13,270 nt of DNA, from assembly GCA_947565255.1 (NCBI GenBank), contig CANOFI010000036.1, positions 1 through 13,270 on the forward strand, read 5' to 3'. The notes under the pieces are model-generated. The model searched no databases. It worked only from the letters and a program-made list of their open reading frames with translations, and had not been told where the DNA came from. The stretch comes from an uncultured Lachnospiraceae bacterium. Lineage in GTDB: Bacteria; Bacillota; Clostridia; Lachnospirales; Lachnospiraceae. Shown piece after piece: positions 1 to 6,964 of the stretch; position 1 is the stretch's first letter, and each line of letters opens with the position of its first letter. The translations under genes and the position numbers were made by a program.

Positions 1-967
1 TGATGAAACAGAAACGATGTTGGGTTATCTGAATCGAAGCCAGCCAACGCAAAGCCATAGTAAGGAGCATCAGCGGTGAAAATACTACAAGAGCCACACT
101 GGCTCCAACGATATCAACCGTTCGTTTGAGTACCCGGTTTATTAATCGGTTTAACGGAACTTTTCTTATATTAATCACCGGAAGTCCCTGCAAATCCTCC
201 GTATAAGGCCGTGTAGGAAGAATGCTGTTGTAATCCGGTATAAATTTTGTGTGAACACCTGATTTTTCGCACAACTCCACAATATTTTCCAGTTTGGAAT
301 ACTCACTTAAACCAAGGGTAATGGCAATTTCATCCAGCGTATTTTCTGATAAAATCTCCAAAAGCTCCTCCGTGCCGCCTAACACCCGCACTCCGTGATA
401 CTCCCGTCCTGCTTCCATATGGTCGTCTAAAATGCCGCGTATTTTATAACCCCACTGCGCATTGGCACGCACCCGGTCAATAAATCCTTCAGCGGCACGG
501 CTGTATCCTACCAGCAGAATGTGCTTTAAATTATATCCTTTTTTGCGGATGCGATAAAGAAGTAGCCGGATCACATTGCGCACAAGTATTTCATTTAAAA
601 CATTTACGCAGTAAAATACAAACAGCATTTCCCGCGAAAACTGTACTTCACGAAATCCAAGATACAAAACCAGAATAAAAACCAACAGCCCGATTGTATT
701 GGCTTTTACAATACTTCCAATCTCGGCACGCCTTCCCGAAAGACGCTTCGGCGTGTACAACTGAAAAAAATAATATAACAGCAGATATCCCGGGATTACC
801 AGAATCAATACTATCATATATTTTTCATAGGAGAGCACTTCGCCCTCCCTCTCGAAAAACGGACTGACAAACTTCAAATACCACGCGGCAATGTAAGAAA
901 CTGCTATCACTAATGCATCGATTAGCACATGGATGCGATTCAGCCGTTTCTGATTATTTCTTATCAA
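1..967 (-). CDS. Polyprenyl-phosphate sugar phosphotransferase (WcaJ/PssY-like), partial
   Basis: The frame is open from a TTG start at 967 to the left edge (about 322 residues); an in-frame TAA lies two codons upstream and an AGGTGAT ribosome binding site sits just before the start. The N-terminus (IRNNQKRLNRIHVLIDA) and about four hydrophobic segments in the first 130 residues match the membrane part of exopolysaccharide sugar transferases. A Rossmann-like CoA-binding domain follows (HILLVGYSRAAEGF), then the helix VDIVGASVALVVFSPLM that opens the catalytic bacterial sugar transferase domain. Known family role: moving a sugar-1-phosphate from a UDP-sugar to undecaprenyl phosphate, the first step of capsule or exopolysaccharide assembly. 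The substrate cannot be told. The expected SPGP-type motif after this helix is not seen; the last 15 or so residues diverge, so a frameshift or junction near positions 1-45 is possible. It is divergent from glmS, which supplies amino-sugar precursors. Confidence 0.86.
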   Translation of the reverse strand, partial: MIRNNQKRLNRIHVLIDALVIAVSYIAAWYLKFVSPFFEREGEVLSYEKYMIVLILVIPGYLLLYYFFQLYTPKRLSGRRAEIGSIVKANTIGLLVFILVLYLGFREVQFSREMLFVFYCVNVLNEILVRNVIRLLLYRIRKKGYNLKHILLVGYSRAAEGFIDRVRANAQWGYKIRGILDDHMEAGREYHGVRVLGGTEELLEILSENTLDEIAITLGLSEYSKLENIVELCEKSGVHTKFIPDYNSILPTRPYTEDLQGLPVINIRKVPLNRLINRVLKRTVDIVGASVALVVFSPLMLLTMALRWLASIQITQHRFCFI

Positions 968-1191
968 CGGTTATCACCTATTTTTCTTCACTTAACTCGA
1001 CTGCGCCAATTTCATAATGAACGATACGGTTCTTCTCTCATTGTTCCCGATATTTTATCATTTCATGTTATTACATTTTTTTATCGTACACTATTTTTGT
1101 AAAAAAAACAATCTTTTTTTCTTAAAATTTTATAAAAAATGGGATTTCCTTCCGCTTTTCCAAAAAATCACAAAAAAATAATACTTTTATT

Positions 1192-1220
1192 TTGACGAAC
1201 AGACACATTTATTGTATACT
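1192..1220 (+). promoter_or_regulatory. glmS promoter (TTGACG-17-TATACT)
   Basis: A TTGACG -35 box at 1192-1197 and a TATACT -10 box at 1215-1220 are separated by 17 bp, with long A/T tracts upstream (about 1080-1190) that could act as an UP element. The start of transcription would be near 1227, only about 30 nt before the glmS start codon. A second TATAAT at 1220-1225 overlaps but has worse spacing. Confidence 0.75.
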
Positions 1221-1255
1221 ATAATAGAGTAAATATGTAAATGGAGGAACATACT

Positions 1256-3091
1256 ATGTGTGGTATTGTTGGATATATCGGCGAAAGCCAGGCAGCTCCT
1301 ATCCTGCTGGAGGGACTTGCAAAATTAGAATACCGGGGATATGATTCGGCCGGTATCGCAGTGTATGACGGAACGAAAATTAATATGATGAAATCGGTCG
1401 GCCGTCTGAAAGTATTAAACGAGCTGACTCACGACGGGGAAACCCTGCCAGGCTGTCTCGGCATCGGCCACACCCGCTGGGCAACGCATGGTTCGCCAAC
1501 TGACGTCAATGCGCACCCGCATTTTAATATGGATGAATCCATCACGGTTGTCCACAACGGAATTATCGAAAATTACATCAAACTGCGCAGGCGTCTGGAA
1601 AGCCGCGGATACGAATTTGTCTCGGAGACGGATACGGAAGTGGTTGCCCACCTTCTGGATTATTACTACAAGGGCAATCCTATTGAGGCAATTACCAAGG
1701 TTATGCACCGCGTGGAAGGCTCCTATGCCCTCGGCATCCTTTTTAAGCAGCATCCGGATGAAATATTTGCGGTCAGAAAGGACAGTCCGCTCATTGTGGG
1801 ACACACCTCGGACGGCAATATTCTGGCCTCTGATGTTCCGGCGGTTCTGAAATACACCCGAACGGTATACTTTATAGAAAACGAAGAAATCGTAAGGCTG
1901 TCAAAGACAAACATGAAATTCTATAATGTAGACGAAGAGGAACTGACCAAAGAACCGACTACAATTGAGTGGGACGTTGCAGCGGCGGAAAAAGGCGGCT
2001 ATGAGCATTATATGCTGAAGGAAATGTACGAACAGCCAAAGGCTGTGCGCGATACCATTTCCCCGGCTAATCCGCGCATCAAAGATAACAAAATTGAAAT
2101 CGAAGAACTGAATATGACGGATGAGGAAATTCGCGCCATTAAAAAACTGTATATCATTGCCTGCGGCTCCGCCTACCATGCCGGCGTCACCGGAAAATAT
2201 GTATTGGAAGGACTCGCACGGATTCCGGTGGAGGTGGATCTGGCGTCCGAATTCCGCTACCGTGACCCGATTTATGAGGAAAATACGATGGCCATTGTTA
2301 TCAGCCAGTCCGGAGAAACCGCCGATTCGCTTGCCGCCCTCCGGGACGCCAAAGCCCACAATGTCAAGGTACTCGGCATTGTCAACGTAGTCGGAAGCTC
2401 CATTGCCAGGGAAGCGGAAAGCGTCATGTACACATGGGCCGGACCGGAAATCGCCGTCGCCACCACAAAGGCGTACAGTGCACAGCTGATTGCCCTGTAT
2501 CTGCTGGCCATGAAGTTCGCCTATGTGCGCGGACAGATTGATGATGCACAGCTGCAGGAGCTGATTAAGGATTTGCAGAGGCTCCCGGACCAGATTGAAC
2601 TGCTTTTGAATAACAAAGAAAAAATACAGCGCTTTGCCAACCGCTACCTTGCCTCGAAGGATGTCTTCTTTATCGGACGCGGCATTGATTACGCCATCTC
2701 CCTGGAAGGCTCCTTAAAGCTTAAAGAAATTTCCTATATTCACTCGGAGGCTTATGCTGCCGGTGAACTGAAACACGGCACGATTTCCCTGATTGAAGAA
2801 GGGACGTTAGTTGCGGCTGTTCTGACACAGGATACCCTGTATAAAAAAATGATCAGCAATATTGTGGAGGTCCGCACACGCGGCGCTTTTGTCCTTGCCG
2901 TTACGAATGAAGGAAACACCGAAGTGGAGAAGACGGCTGACTATGTGATTTACATTCCGCAGACCAACTCGTATTTCACCAATTCGCTTGCGATTATTCC
3001 GCTGCAGCTGTTCGGATATTACGTATCCCTCGGAAAGGGCTGCGATATCGATAAACCGCGTAATCTGGCGAAATCGGTTACGGTTGAATAA
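1256..3091 (+). CDS. glmS: Glutamine-fructose-6-phosphate aminotransferase (isomerizing)
   Basis: GlmS makes glucosamine-6-phosphate from fructose-6-phosphate and glutamine, the entry step to UDP-GlcNAc for peptidoglycan and envelope glycans; it is cytosolic. I place the start at 1256, not at an in-frame ATG 15 bp earlier, because GGAGG at 1243-1247 is then spaced 8 nt and the protein begins Met-Cys-Gly-Ile-Val-Gly, exposing Cys2 as the N-terminal nucleophile. The glutaminase domain (about 2-220) shows RGYDSAGIA, GHTRWATHG, HNGIIENY and TDTEVVAHLL. Two sugar isomerase (SIS) domains follow, with CGSAYHAG, SQSGETADSLAALR and TKAYSAQLIALYLLA in the first and LKEISYIHSEAYAAGELKHG in the second. 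The C-terminus DKPRNLAKSVTVE matches the conserved family end. At 611 residues it is full length. There is no room for a glmS ribozyme between promoter and start. Confidence 0.97.
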   Translation: MCGIVGYIGESQAAPILLEGLAKLEYRGYDSAGIAVYDGTKINMMKSVGRLKVLNELTHDGETLPGCLGIGHTRWATHGSPTDVNAHPHFNMDESITVVHNGIIENYIKLRRRLESRGYEFVSETDTEVVAHLLDYYYKGNPIEAITKVMHRVEGSYALGILFKQHPDEIFAVRKDSPLIVGHTSDGNILASDVPAVLKYTRTVYFIENEEIVRLSKTNMKFYNVDEEELTKEPTTIEWDVAAAEKGGYEHYMLKEMYEQPKAVRDTISPANPRIKDNKIEIEELNMTDEEIRAIKKLYIIACGSAYHAGVTGKYVLEGLARIPVEVDLASEFRYRDPIYEENTMAIVISQSGETADSLAALRDAKAHNVKVLGIVNVVGSSIAREAESVMYTWAGPEIAVATTKAYSAQLIALYLLAMKFAYVRGQIDDAQLQELIKDLQRLPDQIELLLNNKEKIQRFANRYLASKDVFFIGRGIDYAISLEGSLKLKEISYIHSEAYAAGELKHGTISLIEEGTLVAAVLTQDTLYKKMISNIVEVRTRGAFVLAVTNEGNTEVEKTADYVIYIPQTNSYFTNSLAIIPLQLFGYYVSLGKGCDIDKPRNLAKSVTVE

Positions 3092-3107
3092 AAAATGAGA
3101 GATACAG

Positions 3108-3185
3108 ACACGCGCCATACATCATTTGTAATTGTTCTACTATATTTTCCTATTATATAGAACATTTCAAATAGATGGCGCGTGT
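3108..3185. terminator. Long imperfect hairpin downstream of glmS
   Basis: ACACGCGCCAT at 3108-3118 is the exact reverse complement of 3175-3185. The interior also pairs in part (GTTCT at 3134-3138 with AGAAC at 3159-3163), giving a roughly 78-nt imperfect palindrome. A short T-run follows on the plus strand (3185-3188), and on the minus strand a T-run comes about 14 nt beyond. It could end glmS transcription or act in both directions between convergent genes. It is longer than a normal intrinsic terminator. Confidence 0.5.
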
Positions 3186-3210
3186 TTTGATATGCCAGTA
3201 TTCTGCTTAT

Positions 3211-3255
3211 ATATGACAACCCATACAATAAAAGGGACTGTCATATTTTTTATTT
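3211..3255 (+). terminator. Rho-independent terminator, plus strand
   Basis: ATATGACA at 3211-3218 pairs with TGTCATAT at 3239-3246, and CCC (3220-3222) with GGG (3234-3236). The stem runs into TTTTTTATTT. It would stop glmS read-through before the convergent GH95 gene. Confidence 0.65.
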
Positions 3256-3284
3256 CATTACAACACCATTTCTTCCGCCAGACT

Positions 3285-5510
3285 TTATATAATTCTCACT
3301 GCCTGTCCGGCCTTTACTTCTTTTTCGAACATTTGTTCTCCATATTTTACAGATACGCTTCCATCTCTGTCAGCCGTAATCACACAGGAAGTAACTTTGT
3401 GCTCCCTCCACTCCAAATCAGCGCTCACCGCACCCCGTAAGCGTACGCCGGTGAGCTTTCCGCTGCCCCAGGCTCTGGGCAGCGCCGGAAGCAGCTCAAT
3501 ATAGCTGTTATGCGACTGCACCAGAGATTCCAGAATCGCCTCCGCAATTCCGAAATTGCCGTCAATCTGAAACGGCGGATGGGTATCATACAGGTTATTT
3601 TTTATGGATTTTTTCAAAAGGCCGTTAATATTTTCAAACACTTTTTCTCCCTTTTTCAGCCTTGCAAAAAAGCATGCTATCCATGCCCGGCTCCATCCGG
3701 TGTGTCCGCCTCCGCGCTCTAATCTTGCATGAATGGTCTTTTCCGCAGCCTGGAACAATTCGGGCGTATCCTGCGTAATCTCATTGCCTGGGTGCAGTCC
3801 GTACATATGGGAAATATGCCGGTGTCCCGGCTCCAGCTCCTCATATTCCGAAAGCCACTCCATCACCCTGCCGTCCGAAGAAATCTTCGTCGGCGGAAGA
3901 CGGTCAAGCATGGACTGGATCCGTGCATCCTCCTCTTCATTTCCGCCTAAAACCGCACTTCCCTGCAGATACCAGGAGAATAACTGGCGCAAAATCTGCG
4001 TATCCATCGTCGGTCCCATGCAGAGCGCACCTCTCTCTCCAATAGAAGACAGGTAGCTGTTTTCCGGCGAGACGCTTGGACCCGTCACCAGAGTTTTATC
4101 CTCCATCTCATACAGATAATCTTCAAAAAAACGGATGGCCTCGCGCATAACCGGCAGCGCGCGCTCCTTTAAAAAGGCCTCGTCCCCGGTATAGAGATAA
4201 TGCTCATACAAGTGCAGGGACAGCCATGCTCCGCCCATAGGCCAGAACGGAGAGGCGGACATAATGCCCTCCGGGTCCGTATTCGCCCACAGACTGGTGT
4301 TGTGATGCGCACAGAACCCACGGCAGCCATACAGCTCTTCTGCGGTCTTTTTTCCATTTTCGACCATTCTGTCGAGCAGGGCAAACAACGGCAGATGACA
4401 TTCCGAAAGCCCGGCCTTTTCCACAAACCAGTAATTCATTTCTGTATTGATATTGATTGTAAATTCACTCTGCCACGGCGGCACATATTCCCCGTTCCAG
4501 ATTCCCTGCAGGTTTGCCGGCAGCTGACAGTCGTAGGAGCTGCTGATCATCAGATATTTCGCATAGTTAAACAGCAGCACGGTCAGATAGTCGTTCCGCT
4601 CTTTCTCTTCATTTTTCAACTCATCCAGCTGTTCCTCCACAGGCCGGAAATCTTCCTCACATCCGTTGATATCCAGCTTTACCCGCTCAAACATCGGAAC
4701 ATACCATTTCAAATGCGCGTCCCGGATTGCCTCGTACCCCGCCCTTTCGGCATTATCCAGACGTTCAAGGCAGTTTTCCCGGTAAGATTCATTTCCTCCA
4801 AAGTCCGTTTCCGACGCAACGTATAAAATGACCTCATCTGCGTGCTCCGTATACACAAAATCGCCCATCGTATGCACGTCAGCACCCTTTGCCACCATAC
4901 GCACACCCGTAAAATACCGCACTCCTCCGGCACCGCACTGCCCGTAATTGCAAACGGTTTTGTCATCTATCTTTTCGCTGTTCTCCTCAAACGGCTTCCG
5001 GTTCATATTCGCACTGATGCTCAAATTACCGGGAACACTGCAGGTGAGGCGGATGACCAGCACATTGTACTTCTGGCTGACAAAATGCGTTCTCTCATAA
5101 TGTGCGTCAAACATGTCATATTTCACATAGGCCGACGCCTCGTCCAAATCCAGATAATAACTTCTGTTGGCCGTTTTCTTTGCCAGATGTCCCCGGAACT
5201 GGATTTTCAAATCTCCGGCCGGCTGATAGGGATTCATATATTTCGGAGTAGACGTCATCGCCATTCTTGCCATAAACTGCGCCTGTTCCACATGTCCCTC
5301 CAGCAGAAGCTTGCGGATTGCATCGATGTTTTTTCTGCAGTCCGGGTTTTTCCGGTCGCGGAACGGTCCATACCAGATTGTTTCCTCATTAATCGTTATC
5401 ATTTCCTCAGAAATTTTTCCAGGAACGGATGCGCCCAGTCTTCCATTACCAACCGGAAGGCCTTCCTCCCAGTTTTTCGCTCCTTTTTTTATGTAGATTC
5501 TGCTTCTCAT
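3285..5510 (-). CDS. Glycoside hydrolase family 95 (alpha-L-fucosidase/alpha-L-galactosidase)
   Basis: This inverting exo-glycosidase would remove terminal alpha-L-fucose or alpha-L-galactose from oligosaccharides. The start at 5510 is chosen because AGGAGGGTTT lies directly upstream; a longer reading from a TTG at 5546 has no such site. The N-terminal domain carries LPVGNGRLGASVPG and NEETIWYGP, typical of GH95. In the (alpha/alpha)6 barrel I see the catalytic set known from the Bifidobacterium enzyme AfcA: Asn353 and Asn355 in TININTEMNYW, Glu483 in SPENSY, and Asp650 in QIDGNFG. Length (741 residues) is normal. No signal peptide or membrane segment is present, so action is intracellular. 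It lies 325 bp downstream of the CE15-like gene with no terminator between, so it may be co-transcribed or driven from its own palindrome-bearing region. Fucose and L-galactose cannot be separated from sequence alone. Confidence 0.93.
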   Translation of the reverse strand: MRSRIYIKKGAKNWEEGLPVGNGRLGASVPGKISEEMITINEETIWYGPFRDRKNPDCRKNIDAIRKLLLEGHVEQAQFMARMAMTSTPKYMNPYQPAGDLKIQFRGHLAKKTANRSYYLDLDEASAYVKYDMFDAHYERTHFVSQKYNVLVIRLTCSVPGNLSISANMNRKPFEENSEKIDDKTVCNYGQCGAGGVRYFTGVRMVAKGADVHTMGDFVYTEHADEVILYVASETDFGGNESYRENCLERLDNAERAGYEAIRDAHLKWYVPMFERVKLDINGCEEDFRPVEEQLDELKNEEKERNDYLTVLLFNYAKYLMISSSYDCQLPANLQGIWNGEYVPPWQSEFTININTEMNYWFVEKAGLSECHLPLFALLDRMVENGKKTAEELYGCRGFCAHHNTSLWANTDPEGIMSASPFWPMGGAWLSLHLYEHYLYTGDEAFLKERALPVMREAIRFFEDYLYEMEDKTLVTGPSVSPENSYLSSIGERGALCMGPTMDTQILRQLFSWYLQGSAVLGGNEEEDARIQSMLDRLPPTKISSDGRVMEWLSEYEELEPGHRHISHMYGLHPGNEITQDTPELFQAAEKTIHARLERGGGHTGWSRAWIACFFARLKKGEKVFENINGLLKKSIKNNLYDTHPPFQIDGNFGIAEAILESLVQSHNSYIELLPALPRAWGSGKLTGVRLRGAVSADLEWREHKVTSCVITADRDGSVSVKYGEQMFEKEVKAGQAVRII

Positions 5511-5579
5511 AAACCCTCCTTTTTCTAGTGCATATTCCGCGTACAAAACTATTCTTTCAGCGGTTCCACAGCATATTTT

Positions 5580-5735
5580 TTATTTGCCCAAAGCTTCATC
5601 TGTGTGCGCATTCTCCGGCCGCAGCCATTGCTGCCCCGCCGAAAGTTGATCCAGCTGCAAAAGAGCTGTTTCCTATAGTATGCTGCGGTACTCTGCAATC
5701 AGCACAATTTGTTCAGATGTTTGTGGTACTGCCAT
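5580..5735 (-). pseudogene. Short coding-like remnant with in-frame amber codon
   Basis: From an ATG at 5735 the frame reads 20 codons (MAVPQTSEQIVLIAEYRS...), then TAG at 5675-5673, then 30 more codons in the same frame (ETALLQLDQLSAGQQWLR...) to TAA at 5582. The two parts read like one polar, helical 51-residue protein whose Gln or similar codon became amber. No clear ribosome binding site precedes the ATG, and I recognise no family. It lies in the gap between the CE15-like and GH95 genes, on the same strand and in the GH95 frame. It may be a dead gene remnant or chance. Confidence 0.3.
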
Positions 5736-5736
5736 A

Positions 5737-5766
5737 TTGTTTCAATTATATATACAATTAAAACAA
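5737..5766. promoter_or_regulatory. 30-bp palindrome upstream of GH95, probable operator
   Basis: The 30 bp pair at 13 of 15 positions about the centre at 5751/5752, with half-site TTGTTT-N-AATT. A TATAAT -10-like box on the minus strand (5750-5745) lies inside it, but the matching -35 (5773-5768, GATAAA) is poor. That would fit an activator-dependent or repressed promoter for GH95. The region 5511-5835 holds nothing else except the amber-interrupted remnant. Confidence 0.5.
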
Positions 5767-5835
5767 TTTTATCATTTTACAATCACTTATATACATATAC
5801 GCCATACACATACTAACTCGAAAACTTCGTATTAC

Positions 5836-6954
5836 TTAACAAATATGCCTGCTATCGCTGCGGTACTTCATAAAACACTGCCAGTCATAACGGCTCAGGA
5901 AATGATGCCCGTCTCTCATGTGATACCCGATATTTCCTTCCGGAAAAACAACCGGCTCATCCGGTATTGTGTCCTGTCCGGTCACCAGTCCGTCAATCCC
6001 GAATACCGTCTCGTACACCTCGCTCGCCGCCGCGCAGGACAAAAATTCCGACCTCGGATCCGCATGGGCGTCCTCCTTTGCACTGCACACATAAAGATTT
6101 CTCGGCGCAATCATAGAAAGCAGATAATGCATGTCAAATGGCATCTCATTTTCCCGTCTCACGTAATTGCGGAAGTTTCCGGCAAACCAGTGTCCGCTCG
6201 TTCCGCCGCGGAAATTTTTGACCATCTCCCCCGTTTTCCCCCGGAAAATAGCTGCGCCGGCGCCGCCGGAATCATTGGAAATGGTCAGGCTGAACCGTTC
6301 GTCAAAGGCTCCCGCCACAAGGGCCGTCTTTCCAAGGCGCGAGTGTCCCACCACCGCAATTCTGTTCTGGTCCACCCAGTCTAATGTCTGCAGGTAGTCC
6401 GTCACCCGGCTTGCCGCCCATGCCCACATACGCACCTTTCCCCAGCTGTCAAACGGGTTTCTCCCATATGCCGCGGCAATGCCGTTGGCAAATCCATCGT
6501 CTGTATCCGGCGCAATATCCTGATAGTAAAATGCCGCAACCGCAAATCCGTTGTCAATGATTTCCTCTAAAGGCAGCAGTTCATCCACCATGGCCTGGCT
6601 AAAGGAAAGATACACAAATACCGGAAATTTCTCAGTTTCCCCGACACCGTCCATCCGGCCCTTCGGTCTTGTCAGATGACACGGAAACGTAAAACCGCCA
6701 TTCACCAGCCGGCAGCAAATATCCACCTTCTGATACACCGCTTTTCCCGCAAAGGCACACCTGCTGTCCTCATACGTCACTGTCCCTTCTGTCTGCGGAC
6801 GCAGCGGCGGCTCAAATCCACAGTATTCGTGCTGCAGAATCTGTGCAATCTCTCCTCTTCTTCTTTCCCACTGCTCCTTTGTCACTGCCCTTGTACCGTC
6901 TTCTGAGGATAATACATCCGGCAGCGCCCTTTTTTTTAATTCTTCCTTTATCAT
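5836..6954 (-). CDS. CE15-like glucuronoyl esterase / acetylxylan esterase-like alpha/beta hydrolase
   Basis: The 372-residue protein has the fold and motifs of carbohydrate esterase family 15, which cleaves esters of (4-O-methyl-)glucuronic acid in plant xylan. The nucleophile elbow is GHSRLGK with Ser205; a downstream segment reads NDSGGAGAAIFRG; the catalytic His is His350 or His351 in DGHHFLSRYDW. At the usual acid position after NDSG there is no Glu, so the acid is more likely Glu294 or Asp295 in KEDAHADP, as in other bacterial members. I see no signal peptide, so it would work on imported oligosaccharides. The start at 6954 follows GGGAGG, which overlaps the TAG stop of the GH2 gene 10 bp upstream: the two are translationally adjacent and surely one operon. 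Databases often name such proteins acetylxylan esterase; the exact ester is not proven. Confidence 0.85.
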   Translation of the reverse strand: MIKEELKKRALPDVLSSEDGTRAVTKEQWERRRGEIAQILQHEYCGFEPPLRPQTEGTVTYEDSRCAFAGKAVYQKVDICCRLVNGGFTFPCHLTRPKGRMDGVGETEKFPVFVYLSFSQAMVDELLPLEEIIDNGFAVAAFYYQDIAPDTDDGFANGIAAAYGRNPFDSWGKVRMWAWAASRVTDYLQTLDWVDQNRIAVVGHSRLGKTALVAGAFDERFSLTISNDSGGAGAAIFRGKTGEMVKNFRGGTSGHWFAGNFRNYVRRENEMPFDMHYLLSMIAPRNLYVCSAKEDAHADPRSEFLSCAAASEVYETVFGIDGLVTGQDTIPDEPVVFPEGNIGYHMRDGHHFLSRYDWQCFMKYRSDSRHIC

Positions 6955-6964
6955 AACAGCCTCC

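Noticed and set aside
968..1190. Promoter for the sugar transferase, or an RNA gene in the A/T-rich divergent region
   Set aside because: Several -10-like boxes occur but none with a credible -35, and no stable hairpin stands out beyond homopolymer tracts.
1241..1255. Upstream in-frame ATG for glmS
   Set aside because: It would bury the catalytic Cys behind five extra residues and overlap the GGAGG that serves the 1256 start.
4842..5528. 228-codon plus-strand open frame opposite the GH95 N-terminus
   Set aside because: Shadow of a GC-rich coding strand; the GH95 motifs lie on the other strand and no family features are seen.
5680..6384. 234-codon plus-strand open frame overlapping the CE15-like gene
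   Set aside because: Opposite strand carries the GHSRLGK and DGHHF motifs with a good ribosome binding site; the plus reading is basic, Ser/Arg/His-rich shadow protein.
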